Translations under genes and position numbers: made by a program | Notes under the pieces: generated by a model | Told to the model about the DNA's origin: nothing | Databases searched by the model: none | The model's input: the letters and a program-made list of their open reading frames with translations, nothing else | In this document: positions 17,282 to 24,157 of the stretch, in pieces | How the letters are laid out: the number at the start of each line of letters is the position of its first letter | Numbering within the stretch: the stretch's first letter is position 1 | IMG/VR virus record: IMGVR_UViG_3300020595_000193 | Coordinates: 1 to 24,157 of that record | Source: a virus | Length of the DNA: 24,157 bases | Direction: 5' to 3' (one strand)

Positions 17282-18322
17282 TTATTTACCCCCACCATAT
17301 CTATTGTTAAAAGCTGATGTTCCGTATGTGGGTGTACCGCCACCAAAGAATCCTGGGTTTTCTTTCTGGAAACCAAAGCCAGCCATGCCGCCTGATATAG
17401 CAGCACCAACTGGATCAACTTTATTTGCTTGAAATTGGTTAGACGTCCCTGGTGCTTTACCCAGGATACCAGCTTGGTAGTTTTTACGCTGCTCTAGTTC
17501 AAAGTCACGCTGTGCTTCAAAACGTGCTCTCATGTCGTTTAGTTGTGCCTGGTTATATCCTTGCAATGCGTTACCAGCGTTCATACCGAAGTTAGCACCT
17601 TCTCCCAACGTGTTCATGCCCGTAGTGTATGCGTTTGCTATACCGGCGTTTGCACCCATAGCCCCAGACAATGCGTTCTGCTGGTCAGCAAATGCTTGGT
17701 TCTGTGTGTTTAAGCTGCGGTCAATTAAGTTGTTCTGGATGTTTGATGCCATGTCAGCCCTGCGGTCATCGTAACCGCGATTGGCTACAGCTTCAGCAAT
17801 ACCGGCGCGGCTAGAGTTCATGTTGCCAGATCCAGACGCTGCCATGTCTATGCCAGTTAATGTGTTCTCCTGGAGATTACGACGATCATCACGCATAGCT
17901 GTGTCTAGGAGAGATCCAGTGTTTTGGTTTGCGTAGTTGATAGCGTTACCCAGGCGGTCTTGCTGCTGTGCAGCGTTTGCCATCCCTTGATACTGGCCGT
18001 ACATGTTGTTTGCGTTAGCACCAAAGCCAGCTGTATTGCCCATCATGGAATTACCACTGTTCATCATGTTCATACCGAAGTTGCCCATAGTGTTGGCAGT
18101 TCCAGTTTGAAAAGCGTTGGGGCCGGCGTAAGTTTGGCCTTGGTAGGCTCCAGTGTTTAAGACACCATCTAGTGCACCTTGACTGCCTTCTAAGTTGGCA
18201 TCCACGTATGGCTTGTATTGGTTGAACGAAGCCATGTTAGCCGCGTTTGCTCTATCTTGTGCTTTTGATTGCATCTTTGAGCCAAGTAAGCTGGCTCCAG
18301 CACCTATAATTGCGCCCCACAT
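17282..18322 (-). CDS. Putative internal virion / DNA-transfer protein (346 aa)
   Basis: I chose the ATG at 18322 (MWGAIIGAGASLLGSKMQSKA), because AAGGA lies 8 nt upstream and the longer frame to 18421 would overlap the previous gene. The N-terminal GAIIGAGASLLGS hydrophobic segment followed by an Asn/Gln/Met/Gly-rich helical body is typical of small ejection proteins of the P22 gp7 kind. These are packed in the head and delivered through the cell envelope. The segments TAMRDDRRNLQENTLTG and DMRARFEAQRDFELEQRK are likely helices. The C-terminus is Gly/Tyr-rich. The exact family is not recognised. Confidence 0.7.
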   Translation of the reverse strand: MWGAIIGAGASLLGSKMQSKAQDRANAANMASFNQYKPYVDANLEGSQGALDGVLNTGAYQGQTYAGPNAFQTGTANTMGNFGMNMMNSGNSMMGNTAGFGANANNMYGQYQGMANAAQQQDRLGNAINYANQNTGSLLDTAMRDDRRNLQENTLTGIDMAASGSGNMNSSRAGIAEAVANRGYDDRRADMASNIQNNLIDRSLNTQNQAFADQQNALSGAMGANAGIANAYTTGMNTLGEGANFGMNAGNALQGYNQAQLNDMRARFEAQRDFELEQRKNYQAGILGKAPGTSNQFQANKVDPVGAAISGGMAGFGFQKENPGFFGGGTPTYGTSAFNNRYGGGK

Positions 18323-18338
18323 ATAATATTCCTTTTGT

Positions 18339-18620
18339 TTATACAGCAACCCAAGCTGTGCCATTGTAGACAACAAGTTTAGATACGCCTGATCCGATTG
18401 GTTCCCAAGGTGACACAGCATAACGCACCATCCCTTTTCTTGGGTTGGTAGGCTCTCTGTCGGTAACTTGGATACTTGCGTCTGCTAATGATTTTATAGA
18501 CGCCTCTATTTCTCTCAGTTCTTCCTGTAAGTAGTTGGGGAGGAACTCTGGAGAGAGTGTTGGTGCTGTGCGTCTAACATAAGCAGACACCAGCATGTTT
18601 ATTTTATCTGAGATAGCCAT
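18339..18620 (-). CDS. Small conserved-type phage protein (93 aa)
   Basis: A 93-residue protein with a helical front (MAISDKINMLVSAYVRR, then LPNYLQEELREIEASIKSL). A short beta part follows (REPTNPRKGMVRYAVSPW and SKLVVYNGTAWVAV) that resembles the 'NG-x-W' end of tail-fibre-associated modules. Similar small proteins sit between tail and ejection genes in marine podoviruses. A role in virion assembly is inferred from context only. It begins 8 bp after the stop of the putative nozzle gene. Confidence 0.7.
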   Translation of the reverse strand: MAISDKINMLVSAYVRRTAPTLSPEFLPNYLQEELREIEASIKSLADASIQVTDREPTNPRKGMVRYAVSPWEPIGSGVSKLVVYNGTAWVAV

Positions 18621-18628
18621 ATTGTCAG

Positions 18629-20236
18629 TTACCTCCGACCAGTGACATTGATCTCAACATCCATACCGGTAAAGTTAAAGTCCTTGTCGGCTGTGGTTGA
18701 CAGCTTGTACGACAAGTACCTACCAGCCATACGTGCGTCTACTTTGTAGTCGGTTAGAGCATCAAAGGTTACGGCAGTGCCGTAGTTAGGCGTGGCATGG
18801 GGTGTATCGGCAGCTCCAAAAGTAAACTCAAACTGGCCGTTTGAACTGTCAGTAGATACTTGCGGCGCTAGTCTTGAGATAACTTTGTAGCCGGTAAGTG
18901 GTACACCTTGTTCGTCCAGGTCAAGACCCACACGCTCTATAAAGAAGGGCTTAGATACTGCCGTGTCTATAGCTTGCGATAGACTACCTTTTTCAATCAA
19001 GTCGATACCATAGACTTTGCTGTTAGCTACCCCACCCCCACTAGCTTTTGCTAGGACAAGTGGATGTCTTTGGAATGGGCTTTCTTGAGAGTGGTATGAT
19101 CCACCCACGTTGTCGTAAGTAGTCGTAGCGTCTGCATATGTTGACGCTGTGTTTACGTTGGCTTCAGCACCAGCAACTACGTTAGGTAAATCATAGAATG
19201 ACCATATGTCTTCTTTGTAGTTGTAGACAGCTGCACGGTTGCAAGCATCACCATCTGCGTACTCAGCCATGTCGTCACCGCTGTGGTAACAGAAGTATAC
19301 CTCTTCGAGCATTGAGTTATGCAAGACAAAACACTGTTCACTCTTAGAGTTATCTAGGCCATTGAAGATGTAGTCTCGGACTCGACCATCGCATATAGAC
19401 TGGCGTGTGTTACCATCGGTTACATAGATGTCATCCCTGTCGAAGACATAGTGTTTACCTTCGATCTCTTGGATGCAGTTCTGATTGATTACACCAGAGT
19501 CATCAAAGAGTTTCCTAAAGTTAAATATGAATGCACCGCCTACAAACTCCATCATCCACACTTGGTCTTGTGAGTAGACAAGGAAGTTGGAGCCTAGGGT
19601 AGCACCATCAACTATGGGGGTCTTCATTTGCACTAGGTCATTAAAGCCAGCACTGTTGGTTAAATCTGAGGCATCCCATGTACTAGGGACTTGGTTGGCT
19701 AGAACTGGGTCACTAAAGCGAACCCTGTTAGGAAACGCTGTGCCACTTTCTACAGTGCCTAGTGCAAGTAAGAAGTCACCATATGATCTGATAGCTGTCG
19801 TGGTTGTGCCAGAAGGCCAGTTAGGTAACGCAGTAAAGTTAGTTGCTGTAGGTACTCTATGTACTGGGGCTGTGGTTGATCTGTTAATATACTGTACGTC
19901 TGCAAGTATTGTAGCTGTCACGGGTGTTATAGCAGATGCAGACAGTGAACTGTTGAACTTTTGTGATAAGACGCCATTAGACATCTCATAGATGTCGAAG
20001 GTATCATCCACCACTAATACTGTATCAAAACCTGAGAGAGCACTGACACCATAGATGAACTTAGGACTAACTGTAAGGTTGCCTGAGATGCTTCTGTAGA
20101 TTGGTGCTCTGGTTACTTTGGCCTCGTTGAACCTTACGTTCTTGGCTCTAGTGTAGGCATTGATGGGTAGACTGTAAGGGTCAATGTCAGTGACGACCCC
20201 TAAAGACCCAAGCCCACGAATTGGGAGGTTAGTCAT
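18629..20236 (-). CDS. Probable tail nozzle/hub structural protein (535 aa)
   Basis: The start is MTNLPIRGLGSLGVVTDIDPY, then PINAYTRAKNVRFNEAKVT. The body is beta-rich with repeating blade-like patterns (GFDTVLVVDDTFDIYEMSNG, SYGDFLLALGTV, NFLVYSQDQVWMMEFVG, KHYVFDRDDIYVTDG). A C-terminal SYKLSTTADKDFNFTGMDVEI completes it. This looks like the beta-propeller-containing tail hub/nozzle proteins of podoviruses (the P22 gp10 or T7 gp12 role). The assignment rests on overall pattern, length and its place between fibre and ejection genes, not on a sharp motif. AGGAAG lies about 10 nt before the ATG. Confidence 0.6.
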   Translation of the reverse strand: MTNLPIRGLGSLGVVTDIDPYSLPINAYTRAKNVRFNEAKVTRAPIYRSISGNLTVSPKFIYGVSALSGFDTVLVVDDTFDIYEMSNGVLSQKFNSSLSASAITPVTATILADVQYINRSTTAPVHRVPTATNFTALPNWPSGTTTTAIRSYGDFLLALGTVESGTAFPNRVRFSDPVLANQVPSTWDASDLTNSAGFNDLVQMKTPIVDGATLGSNFLVYSQDQVWMMEFVGGAFIFNFRKLFDDSGVINQNCIQEIEGKHYVFDRDDIYVTDGNTRQSICDGRVRDYIFNGLDNSKSEQCFVLHNSMLEEVYFCYHSGDDMAEYADGDACNRAAVYNYKEDIWSFYDLPNVVAGAEANVNTASTYADATTTYDNVGGSYHSQESPFQRHPLVLAKASGGGVANSKVYGIDLIEKGSLSQAIDTAVSKPFFIERVGLDLDEQGVPLTGYKVISRLAPQVSTDSSNGQFEFTFGAADTPHATPNYGTAVTFDALTDYKVDARMAGRYLSYKLSTTADKDFNFTGMDVEINVTGRR

Positions 20237-20257
20237 GGGCTATAGCTTCCTTAGTTG

Positions 20258-21136
20258 TTACGTTTTAATACAAGGTAGTAAGGCTACGTTTCGCGAACGG
20301 GTTTCTGATGCAAGACGCACAGTGCCGTAGCCAGATAGGGACACAGGTACACCGACTCTATCAGTTACCTGTGTGGCTCCCATAGCGTAAGTACCATTAC
20401 CTCCACCACTACCATTGCTCTGTGAATCAAGGGAATGCCCGTGGCCTTGTAAGGCATCAGCCTGTGAGGAACCAAATGCACGTCCGTTGTCCACACCTTT
20501 ACTGTTGTCCCAACCACGGATGAACTCACCACGTAAGTCAGGGACATTGAATGTAGTTGTCCCATTACCTGATCCGTGTGTCACACCAATAGCCGCAAAC
20601 AAGGCCGAATAGGTACTACGGCTAACTGCGCTGCCATTACACTCTATGTAGCCTGTAGGTGCACTTGTGTTTGCAAAGTAAGACACAAGACCAGTAGGTG
20701 CACCACTGTTTGCTAGTGCCGCTGTAAGTGCATCTAATTGTGCCTGTATGCCGCTAGTGACACCATCCACATGGTTTAACTCTGCGGTTGTTACTGTAAG
20801 GCCATCAGTTATGTTTAGTTCAGCTGTGGTAGCTGTAAGGCCATCAGTTATATTTAGTTCTGCTGCAGTCGCAGTGACACCATCGAGTATGTTAAGTTCG
20901 GCTACTGTAGACGTAATGCCGTCAAGGGTGTTTAGCTCGGCTGTTGTAGCCGTTACGCCGTCCATAAGGTTTAACTCAAGCTGGGTAGCTGTGATTGCAC
21001 CAGTGACGTTTGGTAACGTAGCTTTGATGGTAGACTTTAGTAGTCTGATGTGGTCATCGGCCTGCGCCAAGCCGTCCGTAGAGGCTGGGTTTGAGGCGTT
21101 GAGGCTGTTGACGTATGTTCCTGATTCAAGTGCCAT
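20258..21136 (-). CDS. Tail fibre with phage tail-collar domain
   Basis: A 292-residue protein. Residues 1-46 are an attachment-like head (MALESGTYVNSLNASNP). Residues 48-125 are six 13-residue repeats of the form V-T-A-T-x-A-E-L-N-x-x-D-G, a fibre shaft seen in many phages. Residues about 149-205 are a tail-collar domain (GLVSYFANTSAPTGYIECNGS, then FNVPDLRGEFIRGWDNSKG). The end contains GHGHS, which can bind metal in trimeric short tail fibres, and SLSGYGTVRL. It probably contacts the host surface. AGGA lies about 11 nt before the ATG. It is the first gene of the structural block after the long intergenic gap. Confidence 0.85.
   Translation of the reverse strand: MALESGTYVNSLNASNPASTDGLAQADDHIRLLKSTIKATLPNVTGAITATQLELNLMDGVTATTAELNTLDGITSTVAELNILDGVTATAAELNITDGLTATTAELNITDGLTVTTAELNHVDGVTSGIQAQLDALTAALANSGAPTGLVSYFANTSAPTGYIECNGSAVSRSTYSALFAAIGVTHGSGNGTTTFNVPDLRGEFIRGWDNSKGVDNGRAFGSSQADALQGHGHSLDSQSNGSGGGNGTYAMGATQVTDRVGVPVSLSGYGTVRLASETRSRNVALLPCIKT
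20762..20995 (-). repeat. Six 39-nt tandem repeats encoding fibre shaft
   Basis: Six imperfect 39-nt units encode ITATQLELNLMDG, VTATTAELNTLDG, ITSTVAELNILDG, VTATAAELNITDG, LTATTAELNITDG and LTVTTAELNHVDG in the tail-collar fibre. The protein pattern is better kept than the DNA, so the units are under selection as a beta-structured shaft. Confidence 0.85.
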
Positions 21137-21511
21137 AGTTCTGGGTTCCTGACTTATGTGTTTCTGGGGGGACGACTGATCTTCAAGAGGCCTGACAACA
21201 ACAACAACAAGCCAAAGGTTTAGCTGCGTTTTTGAAATTGGATTCTGAAGTTAGGTATGGGGGGTCATTTTTTGCCTAGGGAACCTAAATCGACATTCAT
21301 TTCTATTGATATTATTTGTGGGCATCTGTAACCCACTGATATCATTGCATTTCTATGTAAACAGATTAGTAATCCGTTGACGACAAGGATAGCTTATTAG
21401 ACATTAGGGAAATTTATCTGGATTCAAGGCCATTTTGTTAAACACAGAATACAGACACACAGACCTTAGTTACACCTATGTATCTACCTATGTATCTACC
21501 AATGTCATCAC
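21137..21511. other. Non-coding upstream region of the structural block
   Basis: About 375 bp contain no convincing gene on either strand. Visible structure is a dyad at 21307-21344 (TGATAT and GTGGG on the left, CCCAC and ATATCA on the right), a 12-bp direct repeat cctatgtatcta at 21475-21498, and a run of five caa units near 21195-21210. A minus-strand promoter for the structural genes would be expected here. I find no clear sigma70 match, so a phage-specific promoter or read-through from upstream is possible. Confidence 0.5.
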
Positions 21512-21727
21512 TTACGTCTCCCAACGTTTATCCTTGTGACACCAAGGGCAATCACTATGTGCTTCGACAGCAATGCTGCTCCGGTTAATACCGAAGTCTT
21601 TCAGCTCTGGATCAGACGCCATTCTAAGACGATCAGCAGACCTGTTTGCCATCACATGGTACTCATATGCTCCAAGCCATAGGACGATAGTCTTCAGTGT
21701 TCTCACTGTTACTCTAAGTACTAGCAT
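21512..21727 (-). CDS. Possible small protein with C-x-x-C motif (up to 71 aa)
   Basis: The frame from ATG 21727 ends with DFGINRSSIAVEAHSDCPWCH and then KDKRWET. The CPWCH with nearby His could be half of a zinc-binding site. The N-terminal part (VRTLKTIVLWLGAYEYHVMANR) is amphipathic. The start is unclear. A GTG eight codons in has AGAG upstream, and the internal ATG at 21652 has no well-placed ribosome site. It is isolated in non-coding DNA, so it may be real or chance. Confidence 0.4.
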   Translation of the reverse strand: MLVLRVTVRTLKTIVLWLGAYEYHVMANRSADRLRMASDPELKDFGINRSSIAVEAHSDCPWCHKDKRWET

Positions 21728-21781
21728 TGGTCATATGTCTTTCTGTATTGATCATAGTGGTAGTAGTCGTTATGTATTAAC

Positions 21782-21879
21782 TCTTCAGTAAACTCATGTG
21801 TCTCAACAAACGGATCTCAACTCGTGGGAGTTCAACGTCTGTATCTTCGGGAGAGAACGACATATGAGTTTACAGAAGA
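21782..21879 (+). repeat. Long imperfect palindrome, candidate structured RNA
   Basis: Arms at 21782-21801 and 21860-21879 pair over 20 positions (the CAGTAAACTCAT core against ATGAGTTTACAG), with one A-A mismatch and one G-T position. Inside are a 5-bp hairpin AACTC/GAGTT (21819-21832) and a c(TTCG)g tetraloop motif at 21845-21850 on the plus strand. The G-U wobble and the UUCG loop both favour a plus-strand RNA, since the minus-strand copy would have C-A and no UUCG. Function is unknown: small RNA, replication or transcription signal, or processing site. Confidence 0.6.
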
Positions 21880-21932
21880 ACTAACAGCTGTAGTTACCTG
21901 TGTGCTATGACACCAACGTTTCTCTATTAGGG

Positions 21933-21959
21933 TGGACAGAAGGTCAGATGTTGTATAAT
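21933..21959 (+). promoter_or_regulatory. Candidate sigma70-type promoter on plus strand
   Basis: TGGACA (21933-21938, 5 of 6 to consensus) and TATAAT (21954-21959, 6 of 6) are separated by 15 bp, slightly short. Transcription would start near 21966 and run to the terminator-like hairpin ending at 22085, opposite to all coding genes. Confidence 0.4.
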
Positions 21960-21965
21960 GTATTA

Positions 21966-22085
21966 CCTGAACCTACCATTTAGGACATTTTAGCCTCTAA
22001 AAGTGTAGGAACATGACGCACTTTAATCGGTGCCAGAGGCCTGGAGAGTACCGCAACCATGTGGTTTCCCAGGCCTCGTCTTTTT
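21966..22085 (+). ncRNA. Candidate small plus-strand RNA
   Basis: This interval of about 120 nt is bounded by the plus-strand promoter candidate and a hairpin plus T-run. It holds a first hairpin (ACA-TTTTAG with CTAAAA-g-TGT, near 21986-22007) and the terminator stem. It contains no convincing gene; a 60-residue frame starting at 22013 has a badly spaced ribosome site. Its 3' end meets the stop codon of the minus-strand gene at 22084, so it could act as an antisense or anti-interference RNA. The interval is inferred only from its borders. Confidence 0.35.
22036..22085 (+). terminator. Intrinsic terminator-like hairpin
   Basis: GAGGCCTGG (22036-22044) pairs perfectly with CCAGGCCTC (22069-22077), and an inner AACC/GGTT pair lies within. 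The plus-strand side continues GTCTTTTTAC, the usual run of T. On the minus strand the hairpin falls directly after the stop of the 22084 gene but lacks a T-run. It may stop plus-strand RNA, or protect or terminate the minus-strand message from both sides. Confidence 0.6.
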
Positions 22086-22356
22086 ACTTCTGTACACCAC
22101 TACCACTACCACCACTGTTGACAGTCTCCATACGGTACATACCGTTGACTGCATCAGCCTCTAGTGACTTCACCATATCAATGAACTGCTTGTAGCTGAT
22201 GTGTATCACCTGGTACTCGTTCAGCGTCTCTGCATACTGGCGTATGAACACTGTGCCGTTGTCTTCCAGGTAGATCTCAAGATCCTCATGTTGTGACTTG
22301 TCGTCGAGGGTAACGACCTTCATGTAGTCTTTCTCAATCTCTACTGTGAACGTCAT
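22084..22356 (-). CDS. Hypothetical protein (90 aa)
   Basis: I chose the ATG at 22356 (MTFTVEIEKDYMKVV) over the GTG ten codons upstream, because GGGGAG lies about 10 nt before it. It overlaps the upstream gene by 23 bp. The protein is acidic with alternating beta strands and a helix (EIYLEDNGTVFIRQYAE, then YKQFIDMVKSLEADAV), and ends in a Gly/Ser tail. No family is recognised. The context next to nrdJ and another small gene suggests an early accessory protein. Confidence 0.6.
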   Translation of the reverse strand: MTFTVEIEKDYMKVVTLDDKSQHEDLEIYLEDNGTVFIRQYAETLNEYQVIHISYKQFIDMVKSLEADAVNGMYRMETVNSGGSGSGVQK

Positions 22357-22525
22357 GCTTGCGTGTCTCCCCACCTCTGCGGCCACCGATCTTAGACGCT
22401 TCGAACTGCTGCCAACCGGTCATGTTGCCTCGTATTGCGTGGACTTTACGCATCCGTTTGTTCTCTGCTGGTGCAAAGTGTTCGTGGACTGCTAACAAGA
22501 ACTCTTCTTTATTGTATTTCTTCAT
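22334..22525 (-). CDS. Hypothetical small basic protein (63 aa)
   Basis: The ATG at 22525 has AAGGGG about 10 nt upstream. The product (MKKYNKEEFLLAVHEHF, then NKRMRKVHAIRGNMTGW and KIGGRRGGETRKH) is basic with a helical N-terminus and an Arg/Gly-rich C-terminus, which suggests nucleic-acid binding. The Arg-rich tail lies partly in the overlap with the next gene. No family is recognised. Confidence 0.55.
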   Translation of the reverse strand: MKKYNKEEFLLAVHEHFAPAENKRMRKVHAIRGNMTGWQQFEASKIGGRRGGETRKHDVHSRD

Positions 22526-22560
22526 TTGATGTCTGCCCCTTTATGTTGCTTCCAGGTAAC

Positions 22561-22598
22561 AATCCCAACCAGGACTTTGTTTTATCTTGGTTGGGATT
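22561..22598. terminator. Perfect inverted repeat after nrdJ
   Basis: AATCCCAACCA (22561-22571) and TGGTTGGGATT (22588-22598) pair perfectly over 11 bp. Three more inner positions (GGA with TCT, one wobble on the plus strand) leave a 10-nt loop. It lies 21 bp after the nrdJ stop and before the next ribosome site. No T-run follows on either strand, so an mRNA-stabilising or processing hairpin is as likely as a terminator. Confidence 0.5.
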
Positions 22599-22619
22599 TC
22601 CTAGATTATGTTTTGTTAA

Positions 22620-24157
22620 TTACTCACAAGTTCTCAGACCCGTGTATGGATCGTGGTAACAAGCGCCACCTTCGTGCTCATCGACAAACGTATTGTCATC
22701 AACCACTTCGACAACTGGTGATGCTGTTGCTACCTCTTCAGATGATGCAGCGTTCAATATGCCAAAACGCTTTCCGGATGCCCTAAAGGTCGTGCAGCCG
22801 CTGGCACGTCCGTCGTATGCTTGCATGTAGACGTCTTTGAACTGTTCCCAGGTAACTTCGTCACCCACGTTACAGGTCTTTGAACAAGCGCTGTCCACGT
22901 ACTTAGATGCCAGGTTAAGCACCTTAACGTGGTCAAACACTGACAGCTCGTCTGCGGTCTTACCTTTGACACCAAAGTCTCGATAGCCGTAGTCCTCGAT
23001 GCGTTCTACTCTAGGGCCATCAAAGGTCTGGATAGTCCTGTCGTAGTAGTGGCTGAACACTGGCTCTATGCCACTAGACACATTGTCTGCGGATAGACTG
23101 ATTGTCCCTGTAGGTGCGACTGACAACAAGTGACTGTTGCGTATACCGTGCTCACGAATGTCTGCTCGGATATCATCTGGCAGCGTCATGCAGAACTCAC
23201 TGGCCAACATCAGTTCCTCGTACAACGGAAACGGGCCTTTCTCTTTGGCCAGCTCTATTGATGTACGATAGACCTCGTCACGTATAGTTCGCATGATACG
23301 CTCTAGCTCCATCATAAAGCCATTGGATCCAAACGTGTAGCCCAGCGCTTCGATAGCGTTTGCAACACCTGTAACACCCAAGCCCATACGACGCTTTGAT
23401 TTAGCTTCCTGTTCTTGTTGTGGTAGTGGGAAGATTGCACGATCGACTACATTATCCATTGCTCTTACGACCGCTGGTATGTCTTTGATTAGATTACTGT
23501 AGAGAAACGCTCTGGCGCCCTGGGCATCTGTGTGCACGTACTTCACCAGGTTAAACGACCCAAGCAAACAAGCGCCGTTTGGTGGCAAAGGTTGCTCGGC
23601 ACATGGGTTCGAACTGGCTATAGTTTCACAGTACCAAAGGTTGTTCTTTGCGTTGATGCGATCCATGAATAGTATACCAGGCTCTGCCCAATCCCAGGTG
23701 CTGCGTAAGATATCATCCCACAGTGCTCTAGCGTCAATTGTCTTGTGTACTTGGCCTTCGAACACCAGGTCAAAGTCCGTGCCGTCTTTCACTGCTTGCA
23801 TAAACTTATCAGTCACACCGACACTCATGTTGAACTGTGTCAGGTCAGTGCTGTTGTTCTTTGCGTGTACAAACTCTTGGATGTCAGGGTGGTCAACTCG
23901 CAGTACACCCATTTGTGCTCCACGTCTATGACCGGCAGATGCTATCGTCTTACATATAGAGTCAAAGATACCCATGAATGACATTGGGCCACTAGATCTA
24001 CTGTCTAGGCTCTTGATCAACGCACCGTGTGGTCTAAGTGTACTGAAGTCGTATCCAATACCACCACCCATCTGCATCGTCTTTGCAGCGTTCTTAGCAG
24101 CATCCATGATGCCGTTCATACTGTCGTCTATCGTTGCAGACACAAAGCAGTTGTACG
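22620..24157 (-). CDS. nrdJ: Class II (B12-dependent) ribonucleotide reductase, C-terminal part
   Basis: The frame is open to the right edge, so the N-terminus is missing. The GTG at 24143 is internal (F-V-S) and not the start. The fragment begins YNCFVSATIDDSMNG, whose Cys is the first active-site cysteine of NrdJ, followed by MGGGIGYDFSTLRPHGA. NPCAEQPLPPNGAC (near 23610-23568) holds the Asn, thiyl-radical Cys and Glu, and, 11 residues later, the second redox Cys. VAPTGTISLSADNVSSGIEP and CTTFRASGKRFGIL are also family motifs. It ends with a pair of cysteines (C-Y-H-D-P and R-T-C-E) that would pass electrons from thioredoxin or glutaredoxin. The enzyme reduces ribonucleotides using adenosylcobalamin, with oxygen or without, and feeds phage DNA synthesis. 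The cobalamin presumably comes from the host. Confidence 0.92.
   Translation of the reverse strand, partial: YNCFVSATIDDSMNGIMDAAKNAAKTMQMGGGIGYDFSTLRPHGALIKSLDSRSSGPMSFMGIFDSICKTIASAGHRRGAQMGVLRVDHPDIQEFVHAKNNSTDLTQFNMSVGVTDKFMQAVKDGTDFDLVFEGQVHKTIDARALWDDILRSTWDWAEPGILFMDRINAKNNLWYCETIASSNPCAEQPLPPNGACLLGSFNLVKYVHTDAQGARAFLYSNLIKDIPAVVRAMDNVVDRAIFPLPQQEQEAKSKRRMGLGVTGVANAIEALGYTFGSNGFMMELERIMRTIRDEVYRTSIELAKEKGPFPLYEELMLASEFCMTLPDDIRADIREHGIRNSHLLSVAPTGTISLSADNVSSGIEPVFSHYYDRTIQTFDGPRVERIEDYGYRDFGVKGKTADELSVFDHVKVLNLASKYVDSACSKTCNVGDEVTWEQFKDVYMQAYDGRASGCTTFRASGKRFGILNAASSEEVATASPVVEVVDDNTFVDEHEGGACYHDPYTGLRTCE

Noticed and set aside
21137-22083. tRNA, integrase gene or attachment site in the long gap
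   Set aside because: No cloverleaf with a T-arm (GTTCGA-type) and CCA end was found, and no integrase-like frame is present.
22013-22195. 60-residue plus-strand frame starting in the small RNA candidate
   Set aside because: The AGGA lies only about 2 nt before the ATG, the frame runs through the terminator stem, and its second half is antisense to the minus-strand gene at 22084-22356.
24143-24143. GTG at 24143 as the start of nrdJ
   Set aside because: The frame continues upstream into conserved NrdJ residues (Y-N-C-F-V), including the first active-site Cys, so the gene is cut by the window edge.

Overview
This window looks like about 24 kb of a double-stranded DNA phage genome, most likely a short-tailed (podovirus-type) marine phage. 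Every supported protein gene reads on the minus strand, so the transcription order runs from the right edge to the left edge. The evidence is a class II (vitamin B12-dependent) ribonucleotide reductase, a capsid protein of the SU10/DUF5309 type, a portal of about 680 residues, a 1,925-residue ejection-type protein, and no tail sheath, tape measure or tail-tube genes. The combination is reminiscent of cobavirus-like or HMO-2011-like podoviruses of marine bacteria. That placement is inference, and no host can be named from the sequence.

Layout in transcription order. At 24157-22620 is the C-terminal part of nrdJ, cut by the right edge, followed by a strong hairpin. At 22525-22084 are two small unknown genes. 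At 22083-21137 is a largely non-coding gap of about 950 bp with one possible small gene (21727-21512), a 98-nt imperfect palindrome, and a plus-strand promoter/terminator pair that could make a small RNA antisense to the main direction. At 21136-18339 come a tail-collar fibre, a probable tail nozzle/hub protein and a small conserved-looking protein. At 18322-9934 are three proteins of the DNA-ejection or internal-virion type, the last one giant. At 9877-7626 are a small unknown gene, a putative small terminase and the large terminase. At 7622-2998 are the portal, a small unknown, an acidic scaffold-like protein, the major capsid gene and a terminator-like hairpin. At 2916-1835 are two small genes and a head-tail adaptor. 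From 1829 off the left edge runs a long collagen-like/beta-roll fibre. This is a complete head-assembly and packaging set with ejection and adsorption proteins.

Main discovery. The major capsid gene is split by a 251-nt group I intron (3258-3508). The intron has recognisable Q, R and S core elements, P5, P7, P8 and P9 stems, a P1 with the canonical U-G pair at the 5' splice site, and a 5-bp P10 that fixes the 3' splice site. Removing it restores a 294-residue capsid protein in frame. The intron has no homing endonuclease.

Other points of interest are possible ADP-ribosyltransferase-like and HExxH metalloprotease-like segments in the giant ejection-type protein, the fibre that joins collagen repeats to YadA-like head repeats, and the structured intergenic region near 21.8-22.1 kb.
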